From positions 186,001-250,000 of the forward strand of contig NZ_RBZQ01000004.1 in the NCBI RefSeq assembly GCF_003640395.1: DNA of 64,000 nt, read 5' to 3'. Under the pieces are notes generated by a model, which saw nothing but the letters and a program-made list of their open reading frames with translations, ran no database searches and was not told the DNA's origin. Each line of letters begins with the position of its first letter. Position 1 is the first letter of the stretch. Shown piece after piece: positions 48,990 through 58,788 of the stretch. The translations under genes were made by a program, and so were the position numbers. This stretch comes from Stutzerimonas urumqiensis. Its GTDB lineage: Bacteria > Pseudomonadota > Gammaproteobacteria > Pseudomonadales > Pseudomonadaceae.

Positions 48990-49757
48990 TCAGGCCGGCT
49001 CGGCAACATCCTGCTGGCCGGCCGTCGCGGCCTGCTGTTCGAGCTGGACCCAGAGCGGCAACGCCCCCGCCGCCTTCTCGATCGCCGCCATGCGGGCGGC
49101 ATGGGCGGCGAGTTCCTCATCCTTCGCGCGCAGTACGAGCGTACGGCGTCGATCGGCTGGCAGCCGGCGAATCGCCGTCGGGATCGCCCGGCCGCCGGCG
49201 TCCAGCTCGGAGTCGCCGGCCAGCGACAGGTGGGTCTGCCCGCCGGTCATCGCCAGGTAGACGTCGGCAAGAATCTCCGCATCGAGCAGAGCCCCGTGCA
49301 GATCACGCCCCGAGTTGTCCACGCCATAGCGCTTGCACAGTGCATCCAGGCTGTTGCGCTGGCCCGGATGGCGCTCGCGTGCCATCAGCAAGGTATCGAG
49401 CACAGAGCAGTGCTGCGCGATGTCGGCACGTTCCGACTGCCGCAGCAAGGAGAACTCGTTGTTGATGAAGCCGATGTCGAACGCCGCGTTGTGGATGATC
49501 AGTTGCGCGTCCTTGATGAATTCGAAGAACTCATCGGCGACCTCGCGGAAGCGCGGCTTGTCAGCCAGGAACTCATTGGTGATGCCGTGTACCGCGATGG
49601 CGCCCTCGTCGACTTCGCGGTCCGGCTGCAGGTACACGTGAAAATGCCGCCCGGTCAGGCGCCGACCGTTCAGCTCGACGCAACCGATCTCGATGATCCG
49701 GTGGCCGTCGGTGACCGGCATGCCGGTCGTTTCGGTGTCGAGCACTACGCTGCGCAT
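48990..49757 (-). CDS. dnaQ: DNA polymerase III epsilon subunit (proofreading exonuclease)
   Basis: A 255-residue DEDDh 3'-5' exonuclease of the replicative polymerase. Exo I is VLDTETTGM (D7, E9); Exo II is HNAAFDIGF; Exo III is HGALLDAEILADVY with the catalytic His and Asp. The segment GGQTHLSLAG matches the clamp-binding position of E. coli epsilon (GGQTSMAF). A C-terminal tail binds alpha. It lies 12 bp after rnhA on the same strand; in enterics rnhA and dnaQ are divergent, while pseudomonads have them in tandem. Confidence 0.95.
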   Translation of the reverse strand: MRSVVLDTETTGMPVTDGHRIIEIGCVELNGRRLTGRHFHVYLQPDREVDEGAIAVHGITNEFLADKPRFREVADEFFEFIKDAQLIIHNAAFDIGFINNEFSLLRQSERADIAQHCSVLDTLLMARERHPGQRNSLDALCKRYGVDNSGRDLHGALLDAEILADVYLAMTGGQTHLSLAGDSELDAGGRAIPTAIRRLPADRRRTLVLRAKDEELAAHAARMAAIEKAAGALPLWVQLEQQAATAGQQDVAEPA

Positions 49758-49769
49758 CGATCGCTCTCT

Positions 49770-50225
49770 TTAAACAATGGGTTGTCGTTTGGCCTGTACC
49801 ACGCCGCGATTGGCCAGCAGGTCGGCGCGCTCGTTACCGGGGTGCCCGTTGTGGCCGCGGACCCATTCCCAACTGACCTGGTGCCGACTGACCTGCTCGT
49901 CGAGGGCCTGCCAGAGGTCGGCGTTCTTGACCGGCTGCTTGGCGGCGGTCTTCCAGCCGCGCTTCTTCCAGTTCTTCAGCCATTCGGTGATGCCTTGCAT
50001 CACGTACTGGGAGTCGGTGACGAGTCGGACCTGGCACGGGCGCTTCAGTTCGGCGAGCGCGCGGATGGCGGCCATCAGCTCCATCCGATTGTTGGTCGTC
50101 TCCGCTTCACCGCCCCACAGTTCCTTCTCGGCGCCCTTGTAGATCAGCAGCGCTCCCCAGCCTCCCGGACCGGGATTGCCCTTGCAGGCCCCGTCCGTGT
50201 AGATCTCAACGATGTCGTCGCTCAT
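49770..50225 (-). CDS. rnhA: ribonuclease HI
   Basis: A 151-residue RNase HI that removes RNA from RNA-DNA hybrids. The four catalytic carboxylates are in [35 protein letters not shown] and [10 protein letters not shown]. The length is close to the 155 aa of E. coli. The start lies 18 bp after the methyltransferase stop and the stop 12 bp before dnaQ, so the three genes form an operon. Confidence 0.96.
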   Translation of the reverse strand: MSDDIVEIYTDGACKGNPGPGGWGALLIYKGAEKELWGGEAETTNNRMELMAAIRALAELKRPCQVRLVTDSQYVMQGITEWLKNWKKRGWKTAAKQPVKNADLWQALDEQVSRHQVSWEWVRGHNGHPGNERADLLANRGVVQAKRQPIV

Positions 50226-50243
50226 GTTGCGTTGCTGTCCCGC

Positions 50244-50999
50244 TCATTGCGTATCGCGCCTGCTGACCTTGGCGACCGGAAGCGGAATGAGCTTGCCGAC
50301 CCGCTGCTGGCGCTGTTGCCGCAGTGGACGCAGGCCAACCGTCAACTTGCGTGCGGACAACAGATAGAAGCCACCTGTCGGCATCTGAACGCGCTGACCA
50401 AGCCGCTCCAGCCGGCCGAGGCGCGATTGCCACTGGCTTGAAGAAAGCGGCGGACAATAGCACCCGAACCGCCGATGCTCCAGCGCGAACCCCAGCAGAC
50501 TGAACCAGTCTCCGACGCGTGACGCGCTCAGGCACTGGGCCTCGCCCAGGACCTCCTTGGAGAAGGCACGGCGCACACCCCACAGGCTCCACGGATTCAG
50601 CCCGACGATGAGCAGGTGCCCACCCGGCCTGACGGCACGGGCGGCTTCGCGCAGGACGGCATGCGGGTCGAGACTGAAATCCAGGCCGTGCTGCAGCACC
50701 ACGGCATCGACGGCGTGCTCGCCGATCGGCCAGGCACTTTCTTCGCAGGCGATTTCCACCCCGGGCAACGGCGGCCCAAGCCTGACGACGCGCTTGATCT
50801 TCTTGAGGCTCAGCGACGCGTCCGCGAAGGGCGCGTAATGCAACAGATAGCTGCCGAAGCAGCGGGACAGCGCCTCCTCGAGCACGGGCGTCTCCTCGGC
50901 GAGCAGCTGGCTGCCCAGCGGGCCGTCGAACCATTGCCGTGCCTGTCGGACCAGGCCGAGCCAGGGTTCGTCGGCCTGTGCGAAGGGTTCATCGATCAT
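50244..50999 (-). CDS. class I SAM methyltransferase-like protein with degenerate motif I
   Basis: A 251-residue protein of the Methyltransf_11 type, at the place of P. aeruginosa PA1814. Post-motifs are visible: [19 protein letters not shown] (motif II region) and [18 protein letters not shown] (motif III). The glycine-rich SAM loop (DxGxGxG) normally near the N terminus is not present; the region reads [17 protein letters not shown]. It may therefore have altered or lost cofactor binding. The ATG at 50999 has GGAGG 5 nt upstream. First gene of the methyltransferase-rnhA-dnaQ operon, divergent from gloB. Confidence 0.8.
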   Translation of the reverse strand: MIDEPFAQADEPWLGLVRQARQWFDGPLGSQLLAEETPVLEEALSRCFGSYLLHYAPFADASLSLKKIKRVVRLGPPLPGVEIACEESAWPIGEHAVDAVVLQHGLDFSLDPHAVLREAARAVRPGGHLLIVGLNPWSLWGVRRAFSKEVLGEAQCLSASRVGDWFSLLGFALEHRRFGCYCPPLSSSQWQSRLGRLERLGQRVQMPTGGFYLLSARKLTVGLRPLRQQRQQRVGKLIPLPVAKVSRRDTQ

Positions 51000-51033
51000 G
51001 CTGGCCTCCTCCGTTCGTATGGCGAGACGATGC

Positions 51034-51061
51034 TTGCCCGATTCGAAACTGGGGTTAGGAT
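51034..51061 (+). promoter_or_regulatory. sigma-70 promoter of gloB
   Basis: TTGCCC (51034-51039), a 16-bp spacer and TAGGAT (51056-51061), 32 bp upstream of the gloB ATG. It lies in the 94-bp divergent region shared with the methyltransferase gene. Confidence 0.65.
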
Positions 51062-51093
51062 GCCCCTTTGCTTCCGACTTGGCGACCCTGCTC

Positions 51094-51870
51094 ATGCTCG
51101 ACATCCAGGCCCTGCCCGCGTTCTCCGACAACTATATCTGGCTGCTTCAGGACACGCGGAGCCGACACTGCGCCGTGGTCGATCCGGGCGATGCCGGCCC
51201 CGTCATCGATTGGCTCGAGCGACATGCCGGCTGGCAGCTGACCGATATCCTCATCACCCACCACCACGCGGACCACACCGGCGGTGTCCCGGCCCTGAAG
51301 GAGGCTTACGGCGCGACGGTCCATGGCCCGCATAACGAGCGCATCGTCGGGGTCGATCGGCGCGTGCAGGGTGGCGATCGGCTGGAAATTCTCGGGGCTG
51401 CGTTCGAGGTGATCGCGGTGCCTGGCCATACGCTCGACCACATCGCCTATGCGAGCGTCGGCGCGGGCGGCTGGCTTTTCTGCGGCGATACCCTCTTCGC
51501 CGGCGGCTGTGGCCGGCTGTTCGAAGGCACGGCGGAGCAGATGCACGCCTCGCTGGAGCGGTTGGCCGCGCTGCCGGCGCAGACCCAGGTGTTCTGCGCG
51601 CATGAATACACCTTGTCCAACCTGCGCTTCGCCGTCGCGGTCGAACCTGACAACCCAGCCGTGGTTCAGCGGCTGCATTCGGTCGAGGAAAAGCGCGCCG
51701 CCGGGATGATCACGCTCCCCTCCACGCTCGAGAGCGAACGGGCGACCAACCCTTTCCTGCGGTGCGACCAGCCGGCGGTAATCGTCGCGGCCCGGCGCCA
51801 TCTGGACGGCGACACCGAGTCGCAGGTCGCCGTCTTCGCGGCACTGCGCCGCTGGAAGGACCGTTTCTGA
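51094..51870 (+). CDS. gloB: hydroxyacylglutathione hydrolase (glyoxalase II)
   Basis: A 258-residue metallo-beta-lactamase-fold hydrolase that releases D-lactate and glutathione from S-lactoylglutathione. The dinuclear metal motif is [10 protein letters not shown] near residue 55; further ligands are in [25 protein letters not shown] and CAHEYTLSN. The ATG at 51094 ([16 protein letters not shown]) is the standard start; a longer frame from 50998 overlaps the promoter and is rejected. The adjacent mltD is a conserved neighbour in many gammaproteobacteria. Confidence 0.96.
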   Translation: MLDIQALPAFSDNYIWLLQDTRSRHCAVVDPGDAGPVIDWLERHAGWQLTDILITHHHADHTGGVPALKEAYGATVHGPHNERIVGVDRRVQGGDRLEILGAAFEVIAVPGHTLDHIAYASVGAGGWLFCGDTLFAGGCGRLFEGTAEQMHASLERLAALPAQTQVFCAHEYTLSNLRFAVAVEPDNPAVVQRLHSVEEKRAAGMITLPSTLESERATNPFLRCDQPAVIVAARRHLDGDTESQVAVFAALRRWKDRF

Positions 51871-51906
51871 AACTTTGACCCATCGCCCGAAAATGGGCCG
51901 GTCAGC

Positions 51907-51935
51907 TTGCCCTTGGCCGAGTGCGTTTCTAGAAT
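51907..51935 (+). promoter_or_regulatory. sigma-70 promoter of mltD
   Basis: TTGCCC (51907-51912), a 17-bp spacer and TAGAAT (51930-51935), 36 bp upstream of the mltD ATG. The -10 differs from consensus at one position. Confidence 0.7.
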
Positions 51936-51971
51936 CGCGGCATTTTTACGTCCACGGAGACCCAGAAGCCA

Positions 51972-53513
51972 ATGCCGCCAGCTCCAGAGGAACGCCGCGA
52001 CAGGGAGGCTTTGGCAGCCTCCGGACGCGCCTTGGCACTTGCCCTGTGCATCGCATTGGCGGGTTGCCAAAGCGGTGGAACGCGCTCATCGGTCGATGAC
52101 GACGCCATCGGCGCCTACACCGGCAGCCTCGAGCGAGAGCCGATCTGGCTGACGGATGCCGACGTCATCCAGACCCCGGCCTACTCCGACATCTGGGACC
52201 GCATCCGAGACGGTTTCCAGCTTCAGGAATACCTGGACGCCAACCCGCGTATCGAACAGCAACGTCTGTTGTTCGCCAGCCGCCCCGAATCGCTCGAAAT
52301 CATCAGCGAACGCAGCGAGCTGTATCTGCACTACATCGTCGAACAGCTCGAAGCGCGTGACATGCCGCTGGAACTGGCTCTCCTGCCCGTCATAGAAAGT
52401 GCATACAACCCGTTCGCCTATTCGCCGGCCAACGCGGTCGGCCTGTGGCAGTTCATTCCGTCGACCGGCCTTCACTACAACCTGCGGCAGACACACTGGT
52501 ACGACGGCCGGCGGGACGTCATGGCATCGACCAACGCGGCCTTGAACTACCTCTCTCGCCTGCACGAAATGTTCAATGGCAACTGGCTGCTCGCGCTGGC
52601 GGCGTACAACTCGGGCGAAGGCACCGTCAGTCGGGCGATCGAGCGCAATCAGCGACTCGGCCTGTCGACCGACTACTGGAACCTGCCGCTGCCGCGTGAA
52701 ACAAAGGACTACGTGCCCAAGCTGCTCGCGCTCTCGCAGCTGGTCACCACGCCGGAAGCCTACGGCATCACGCTCAATCCGATCGCCAACGAGCCCTACT
52801 TCGCCGCCATTCCGGTCAAACAGCGCCTGGATCTGGCCCGGGTGGCCGAACTCGCCGACCTGGACGAAGAAGAGCTGTTCCAGCTCAACGCGGCCTTCAC
52901 GCGCCGGATCACCCTCGACGGCCCCCAGCGCTTGCTGGTACCCAGCGACAAGGCCGAGCTACTCGCGGCCAACCTCGCCCTGATGAAGCCACAGCAACTG
53001 GTCGACTGGCAGGAGTACAAGGTGCGCCCTGGCGACACGCTCGCCGCCATCGCCAAGCGCTACGACTTGCGCGTCTCGACGCTCAAGGACGCCAACCGCC
53101 TGCGCAGCAACCACCTTGCCATCGGTCAGGTGCTCAGCATTCCGGCGCCCAACGGGGCTGCGACGACCCTGTTCGCCAAGGCGCCCAGCGCGCCACGCAG
53201 CTATCGCGTCAGATCCGGCGACAACCTCTGGGACATCGCGAAGAAGCACGACGTCTCGGTGCGTGACCTGCAGCGCTGGAACCGGTTGTCCGGCAGCAGC
53301 CTGAAAGTGGGACAGGCGCTGCTTCTGCAGGGCTCTACCCGTCAGACGGCCAAGACGAGCCACTCGCCGACCTACTACAAGGTGCGCAAAGGCGATTCGC
53401 TGTACGTCATCGCCAAGCGCTTCAAGGTCGAGCTCGATGCGCTGAAGAAGTGGAATCCAACGAGCGCTCGCCTGCTCAAGCCAGGCCAGATGCTGACGCT
53501 CTACCTTCCTTAG
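51972..53513 (+). CDS. mltD: membrane-bound lytic murein transglycosylase D
   Basis: A 513-residue outer-membrane lipoprotein (lipobox ALAGC, C32) that cleaves peptidoglycan glycan strands. The SLT domain has the catalytic glutamate E142 in LLPVIESAYNPFA and the conserved AVGLWQFIPSTG and ALAAYNSGEGTV segments. Three LysM modules follow at about residues 349-391, 411-452 and 469-511. The usual family range is two to three LysM. A good sigma-70 promoter precedes it. It ends 2 bp from the stop of the convergent HDOD gene. Confidence 0.95.
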   Translation: MPPAPEERRDREALAASGRALALALCIALAGCQSGGTRSSVDDDAIGAYTGSLEREPIWLTDADVIQTPAYSDIWDRIRDGFQLQEYLDANPRIEQQRLLFASRPESLEIISERSELYLHYIVEQLEARDMPLELALLPVIESAYNPFAYSPANAVGLWQFIPSTGLHYNLRQTHWYDGRRDVMASTNAALNYLSRLHEMFNGNWLLALAAYNSGEGTVSRAIERNQRLGLSTDYWNLPLPRETKDYVPKLLALSQLVTTPEAYGITLNPIANEPYFAAIPVKQRLDLARVAELADLDEEELFQLNAAFTRRITLDGPQRLLVPSDKAELLAANLALMKPQQLVDWQEYKVRPGDTLAAIAKRYDLRVSTLKDANRLRSNHLAIGQVLSIPAPNGAATTLFAKAPSAPRSYRVRSGDNLWDIAKKHDVSVRDLQRWNRLSGSSLKVGQALLLQGSTRQTAKTSHSPTYYKVRKGDSLYVIAKRFKVELDALKKWNPTSARLLKPGQMLTLYLP

Positions 53514-53515
53514 CC

Positions 53516-54961
53516 TCAGTCCCGTTTGCCGAGCGCTTCCAGGCAACGCCCCGTCAGTTGCACGAAGCGCTGGAACGCCACGAACTGCTCATGCTTGAGC
53601 GCACGGCCCGATAGTCGGCAATCTGCGTAGAGCACGCCGATCTTGCGCGTGCCGGACAACAGCGGCGCGATGAAGAACATGCCCTTGCCGATCGTGCGAC
53701 GAATCGGTTCGGTGATGAGTTCGTCCAGACCGTAGCTGGCCGGAACGCCCATCCAGAGGGGCTGCCGATCCCGTAGGACGAAGCTGAAAATATCGGCCTG
53801 GCCGCTCGGATCCAGCGGCAGGTCGAAGCCTTCGGACCATTGCTCCGTGTTTTCGCCCATCACGCGACGGGCACGGAAGCGCCGCTGCCCGTCCGCGAGT
53901 ACCGCCAGCATGACCCGCTCGAGCCCGACGCCATGATGCAGGCCACCCAGCGTCGTATCGAGGATCAGGTCGATCGAGCCGCGCGACGAGGCCATCATGC
54001 CGAGATCCTGCAAGGCGCGCTGCATCAGCACCAGGTCAGGCTGAAGCAAGCGCGCCCGCCGCTGTTCCTGCTGCAGTCTGATTTGCGCCGGATCGGTGTT
54101 GGGTATCAGCCGGCACAGGCGACTCGCGCCGAAGGTCGCCGCCACATCCACGGCCTCGTCCGCACTGGTGAGGATCTGCTGCAGCGCCTCCTCGCGCGAC
54201 ACGCCGATCAGCCGTGCCGTTTCGTCGATCAACGGCTCCATCGCCTCGCATTCCCAACCTTGCAGTGCCGCCTCGCTGATGCGCACGCCAAGACTGATGC
54301 AGCGCAGTGCCGGGTCGTCGATGCGCGCCGTACCAGAGGCCAGGCTGGCGAGCTCGCCCAGGTTCCAGCTGCGGATAAGCCCTTGGGTCAGCTGCCGGAA
54401 CCCAACGCCGAGAATCCGCTGCACCGCCTCGTCGCGGTCTTCGCCCGGTCGATCGAGCGCCTGCGCCAGTTCGTCGGCCTGCTCGCCGCCACAGCCCCAG
54501 ATGGCAAGCTCGCCCAGGTTGTGCAGCAGCGCGGCAATGAACACCTCCTCCTGATTGCGCGTGAGCACGTAGCCGGCGATGTTGCGTGCCTGTACCGCGG
54601 CATGAAAGGAGCGCGCGAGCAGCTCCTGTAGCTGTTGCCGCGGGGCGCGTGTCAGCAGGCCATCGATGAGCGTGACCGAAAGGCTGATCAACCGGACGTT
54701 CTCGAAACCGATCAGCACGATGGCGCGCGAAATGGTCTTGATCGGCTCCCGCGAGGGGTTGTAGTAGCTGCTGTTGCCGACCCGCAAGACGTTCGACGTC
54801 AGGGCCGCGTCGCGCAGCAGCACATCGGCCAGTTGCTTGACCGACGAGTCCTGCTCCTGCGCCACCCGTTGCAGCTCCACCACCACGGTGGCCAGCGCCG
54901 GCAGCTCGGCTTGATTCAACCGCTCGAGCCATGCCTCGAGGTCATGACAACGCTCACTCAA
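53516..54961 (-). CDS. HDOD-domain signalling protein with C-terminal GAF-like region
   Basis: A 481-residue cytoplasmic protein. The N-terminal HDOD domain (residues about 15-210) includes LPALATVVVELQRVAQE, LLRDAALTSNVLRVGNSSYY and AALLHNLGELAIWG, where the HD metal pair reads His-Asn. The C-terminal region (about 310-470) looks GAF-like (RGSIDLILDTTLGGLHHGVGLERVMLAVL, split here: RGSIDLILDTTL and GVGLERVMLAVL). Such proteins often act in stress, motility or c-di-GMP networks; the signal is unknown. It is transcribed towards mltD and divergent from the npp operon (137 bp). I do not recall this gene at this position in P. aeruginosa. Confidence 0.82.
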   Translation of the reverse strand: MSERCHDLEAWLERLNQAELPALATVVVELQRVAQEQDSSVKQLADVLLRDAALTSNVLRVGNSSYYNPSREPIKTISRAIVLIGFENVRLISLSVTLIDGLLTRAPRQQLQELLARSFHAAVQARNIAGYVLTRNQEEVFIAALLHNLGELAIWGCGGEQADELAQALDRPGEDRDEAVQRILGVGFRQLTQGLIRSWNLGELASLASGTARIDDPALRCISLGVRISEAALQGWECEAMEPLIDETARLIGVSREEALQQILTSADEAVDVAATFGASRLCRLIPNTDPAQIRLQQEQRRARLLQPDLVLMQRALQDLGMMASSRGSIDLILDTTLGGLHHGVGLERVMLAVLADGQRRFRARRVMGENTEQWSEGFDLPLDPSGQADIFSFVLRDRQPLWMGVPASYGLDELITEPIRRTIGKGMFFIAPLLSGTRKIGVLYADCRLSGRALKHEQFVAFQRFVQLTGRCLEALGKRD

Positions 54962-55098
54962 ATGGAAATCTCGACGCTGAGGGTGGCTGGAATTTGATGG
55001 CAGTCTGCCCAGAGGGCCGACCTTTTTCCAGCCTGATCAAGCTGCTACTGTACCGCCCCAACACCGCGAGCCGCCCCTTGGAGCGGATTACCTGTTTG

Positions 55099-56928
55099 AT
55101 GCGACGTTTTCTTCTGTTCCTCACAAGCGTTCTCGTCAGCCTGCCTGCTGCGGCCTCGCTCGTCGAAAGCCACGGGTTTGCGCAGTTCGGTCTTCTGAAA
55201 TACCCATCCGGCTTCACCCACTTCGACTGGGTCAACCCAGAGGCCCCCAAGGGGGGCACCGTTCGTCTGATGGCGTCCGGAACCTTCGACACGCTCAATC
55301 CCTATACCTTCAAAGGCACGAGCCCCAGCGGAACGCCGGGCTTTCTCGATTACGGCATTTTCGAGCTGAACGAGCCGCTGATGGTCGGAAGTGGCTTCTA
55401 TGATCCGTCCGGCGACGAACCGTCCTCGAGCTACGGCCTGATCGCCCGCTCGGTCGAGTACAGCGACAACAAGAGCTGGGTGGTCTTCAACCTGCGGCCC
55501 GAAGCGCGCTTCCACGATGGCAAGCCGATCACCGCCTATGACGTCGCTTTCTCCTATCGCACCCTCGTTGCCGATGGCCACCCGCGTTACCGCACCGATC
55601 TGGCCGGCGTGCAGCGGGTCGACATTCTCAACCGACACCGCATCCGCTTCGTCTTCGACCGCCCGAACAATCCACAACTGATCATGCGCCTGGGCGAGCT
55701 GCCGGTGTTGCCGCAGCACTACTGGCAAGGGCGCGACTTCGCCGCGACTACCTTCGAGCCGCCGCTGAACAGCGGCCCGTATCGCATCACCGAGGTCCAG
55801 CCCGGTCGTCGCCTGGTGTTCGAGCGCGTCAAGGACTGGTGGGGCGCGGACCTTCCCGTCAACCGGGGCAAGTACAACTTCGACCGCGTGGTGGTCGACT
55901 TCTACCGTGACAACACCGTCGCGTTCCAGGCCTTCAAGGCCGGCGAATTCGACTTCTACATCGAGCATCAATCGAAGAACTGGGCGACGGGCTACCAGTT
56001 CCCGGCCGTGCTGCGCGGCGACGTGATCCGGACCGAAATACCGCACCAGATCCCGACCCAGACCCAGGGCCTGTTCATGAACAGTCGTCGTGCGCCATTC
56101 GACGACGTCCGGGTGCGCGAGGCGCTGGGCATGATGTTCGACTTCGAATGGACCAACCGCGCCCTGTTTTACGGCGCCTACGAACGCAGCCAGAGTTACT
56201 ACCCGAACAGCGAGTTCGCCGCGACGGGGCTGCCCAAGGGGCGCGAATGGCTGCTGTTGTCGCCGTATCGTCAGTCCCTGCCGCCGGCGCTGTTCACCGA
56301 GCCGTTCGAGCTGCCCAAGACGCAGGGTCGTGGAATTCCGCGGGACACCTTGCGCAATGCGCTCCACTTGCTCGGCGAGGCGGGATGGAAGCCGTCCGGC
56401 CAGGTGCTGCGCGATGCCGAAGGTCGGCCGCTGACCTTCGAGATCCTGCTGGTCAACCCTGGGCTGGAGCGCATTCTCCAGCCGTATGCGGAAAATCTCG
56501 CCCGGATCGGTATCGAAGCGCGCCTGCGCACCGTCGACCGCGCCCAGTACAAGCATCGGCTCGATCACTACGATTTCGACATGATCCTGATGACGCTGCC
56601 GCAGAGCCTCAGCCCAGGTCTCGAGCAATGGCTGTACTTTCATTCCAGCCAGGTCGACGTCAAGGGCGGGCGCAACTATGCCGGTGTCGAGAACCCCATC
56701 GTCGATGCGCTGCTGACGAAGCTGCTGGCCGCCCAGACCCGGGACGAGCAGGTCGCAGCGGCCCGGGCGATCGATCGTGTTCTGCTGTGGAACCACTACA
56801 TCATCCCGAACTGGTACATCGATCACCATCGACTGGCCTACCGGAACCGCTTCGCACACATCACCACGCCGCCGTTTACGCTAGGGTTGCGGGCCTGGTG
56901 GTTGAAGAACGAGGAGAAGGCTCCATGA
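55099..56928 (+). CDS. nppA1: peptide/peptidyl-nucleoside ABC transporter binding protein 1 (YejA type)
   Basis: A 609-residue periplasmic SBP_bac_5 protein with a signal peptide (residues 1-20, SLPAAAS). The family start GFAQFGLLKYPSGFTHFDWVN and the KGGTVRL strand are present, and the C terminus has HYIIPNWYIDHHRLAYRNRF typical of YejA. In P. aeruginosa PA14 the homologous operon nppA1A2BCD is needed for uptake of peptidyl nucleoside antibiotics; YejABEF imports microcin C in E. coli. The A1/A2 names follow gene order and are not certain. The start at 55099 gives the signal peptide; its ribosome site is weak. It overlaps the next gene by 4 bp. Confidence 0.88.
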   Translation: MRRFLLFLTSVLVSLPAAASLVESHGFAQFGLLKYPSGFTHFDWVNPEAPKGGTVRLMASGTFDTLNPYTFKGTSPSGTPGFLDYGIFELNEPLMVGSGFYDPSGDEPSSSYGLIARSVEYSDNKSWVVFNLRPEARFHDGKPITAYDVAFSYRTLVADGHPRYRTDLAGVQRVDILNRHRIRFVFDRPNNPQLIMRLGELPVLPQHYWQGRDFAATTFEPPLNSGPYRITEVQPGRRLVFERVKDWWGADLPVNRGKYNFDRVVVDFYRDNTVAFQAFKAGEFDFYIEHQSKNWATGYQFPAVLRGDVIRTEIPHQIPTQTQGLFMNSRRAPFDDVRVREALGMMFDFEWTNRALFYGAYERSQSYYPNSEFAATGLPKGREWLLLSPYRQSLPPALFTEPFELPKTQGRGIPRDTLRNALHLLGEAGWKPSGQVLRDAEGRPLTFEILLVNPGLERILQPYAENLARIGIEARLRTVDRAQYKHRLDHYDFDMILMTLPQSLSPGLEQWLYFHSSQVDVKGGRNYAGVENPIVDALLTKLLAAQTRDEQVAAARAIDRVLLWNHYIIPNWYIDHHRLAYRNRFAHITTPPFTLGLRAWWLKNEEKAP

Positions 56929-58787
56929 TGACTTCCGCTTGGCTGCGCGGGCTGGCCGTGGCCGCCTTGCTGGCGCTGGGCACGGCCGTTCAGGCTGCAC
57001 CCCAACACGCGCTGACGCTCTATGGCGAGCCGCCCAAGTACCCGGCCGACTTCCACCACTTCGATTACGTGAATCCCGACGCCCCGAAAGGCGGCCTCTT
57101 GCGCCAGGCCGGGTTCGGCAGCTTCGACACGCTCAACCCATTCATCAACCGTGGCGTACCGGCCGAGGACATCGGCCTGATCTACGACACGCTGACCGTC
57201 AGCAGCCTCGACGAGCCCTTCACCGTGTACGGGTTGCTCGCCGAGACGATCGAAAAGGCGCCCGACAATCGTTGGGTACGTTTCCGTTTGCGGCCCCAGG
57301 CGCGCTTTCATGACGGCGAGCCGGTCACCGCCGAAGATGTCGTCTTTACCTTCGAAACGCTCATCAGCCAGGGTCAGCCGCTCTACCGCGTCTATTACGC
57401 CGACGTAGAGAACGTGGTCGCCGAGGATCGCCTGACCGTCCGTTTCGACTTCAAGAACGGCGACAACCGCGAGCTGCCGCTGATCCTCGGTCAGTTGCCG
57501 GTCCTACCGAAGCACTGGTGGGAAGGCCGCAACTTCGAAGAGGGCAGCCTGGACATCCCGTTGGGCAGCGGACCCTACCGCGTCGAACGCGTCGAACCCG
57601 GCCGCACCATCCACTACGCACGCGTCGAGGATTACTGGGGCAAGGACCTGGCGGTCAACCGCGGCTTCTATAACTTCGATCGCCTCGTGTACGACTACTA
57701 CCGGGACAACACCGTCGCGCTCCAGGCGTTCAAGGCCGGCCACCTCGATTTCTGGCTCGAGACCAGCGCCAAGAACTGGGCCACCGCCTATGAGGTACCG
57801 GCCGTGCTGGACGGACGCATCGTCAAGGAGGAAATCCCGAACCTCAGTCCGACCGGGATGCAGGGATTCGTCTTCAACGTGCGCCGCCCGCTGCTCCAGG
57901 ATCGTCGCGTGCGGGAGGCGCTGGCCATCCTGTTCGACTTCCAGTGGACCAACCAGCACCTGTTCAACGGCGCGTACACCCGCACGCAGAGCTATTTCTC
58001 CAATTCCGAACTAGCCTCGAGCGGCCTGCCCAGCGAGGAGGAGCTGAAGCTGCTCGAACCGCTACGCGGCAAGATTCCCGACGAAGTCTTCGAGAAGCCC
58101 TTCACCCTGCCGGTGACCAACGGCAACGGCATCATTCGGGACCAGCAGCGGCGTGCCTACCAGCTGCTTCTCGATGCGGGCTGGAAGATCGAGAACGACC
58201 GCATGGTCGATCAGAACGGCAACCCCGTTAAGCTCGAATTCCTGCTCGTCCAGGCCGATTTCGAGCGGGTCCTGCTGCCCTACAAGCGAAACCTCGCCGA
58301 CCTAGGCATCGAGCTCGAGATCCGTCGCGTGGACGTCTCGCAATACATCAACCGGTTGCGCTCGCGCGACTACGACATGATCGTCGCCGGCTTCGGCCAA
58401 TCCAACTCGCCCGGCAACGAGCAGCGCGAGTACTGGCACTCGACGAGCGCCGACAACCCGGGCAGCCGCAATTTCATCGGCCTCGCGGACCCGGCGATCG
58501 ACCAATTGGTCGACAAGCTGATCGCCTCCGATTCGCGCGAGGAGCTCATCACCCGTGCCCATGCCCTCGATCGCGTGCTGTTGTGGGGACACTACGTCGT
58601 GCCGAACTGGCACATAAAGACCTGGCGCGTGGCGTACTGGAACCATCTGGAGCACCCGCAGACCACGCCGCCTTACGACCTTGGCCTCATGACCTGGTGG
58701 CACCAGCCCGACAAGCCGGTACCGCGCATCGAGCCGGATACCGAGACGGCCGAGCCGGTGGACGAGCCGTCCGAGGAGAGCCGCTAG
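56925..58787 (+). CDS. nppA2: peptide/peptidyl-nucleoside ABC transporter binding protein 2 (YejA type)
   Basis: A 620-residue paralogue of the preceding gene, with a signal peptide (residues 1-25, GTAVQA). It shares with it the [13 protein letters not shown] segment, [13 protein letters not shown], the YNFDR-DYYRDNT region and the C-terminal [18 protein letters not shown], but has a different loop composition, so the two likely bind different ligands. A C-terminal acidic tail ([15 protein letters not shown]) is extra. The ATG at 56925 overlaps the upstream stop (ATGA) and has GAGGAG 8 nt before it; the second ATG at 56928 is possible. Confidence 0.88.
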   Translation: MMTSAWLRGLAVAALLALGTAVQAAPQHALTLYGEPPKYPADFHHFDYVNPDAPKGGLLRQAGFGSFDTLNPFINRGVPAEDIGLIYDTLTVSSLDEPFTVYGLLAETIEKAPDNRWVRFRLRPQARFHDGEPVTAEDVVFTFETLISQGQPLYRVYYADVENVVAEDRLTVRFDFKNGDNRELPLILGQLPVLPKHWWEGRNFEEGSLDIPLGSGPYRVERVEPGRTIHYARVEDYWGKDLAVNRGFYNFDRLVYDYYRDNTVALQAFKAGHLDFWLETSAKNWATAYEVPAVLDGRIVKEEIPNLSPTGMQGFVFNVRRPLLQDRRVREALAILFDFQWTNQHLFNGAYTRTQSYFSNSELASSGLPSEEELKLLEPLRGKIPDEVFEKPFTLPVTNGNGIIRDQQRRAYQLLLDAGWKIENDRMVDQNGNPVKLEFLLVQADFERVLLPYKRNLADLGIELEIRRVDVSQYINRLRSRDYDMIVAGFGQSNSPGNEQREYWHSTSADNPGSRNFIGLADPAIDQLVDKLIASDSREELITRAHALDRVLLWGHYVVPNWHIKTWRVAYWNHLEHPQTTPPYDLGLMTWWHQPDKPVPRIEPDTETAEPVDEPSEESR

Positions 58788-58788
58788 C

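Noticed and set aside
50998..51093. Longer start for gloB upstream of 51094.
   Set aside because: It would run through the predicted gloB promoter and overlap the divergent methyltransferase start; glyoxalase II proteins begin at the 51094 position.
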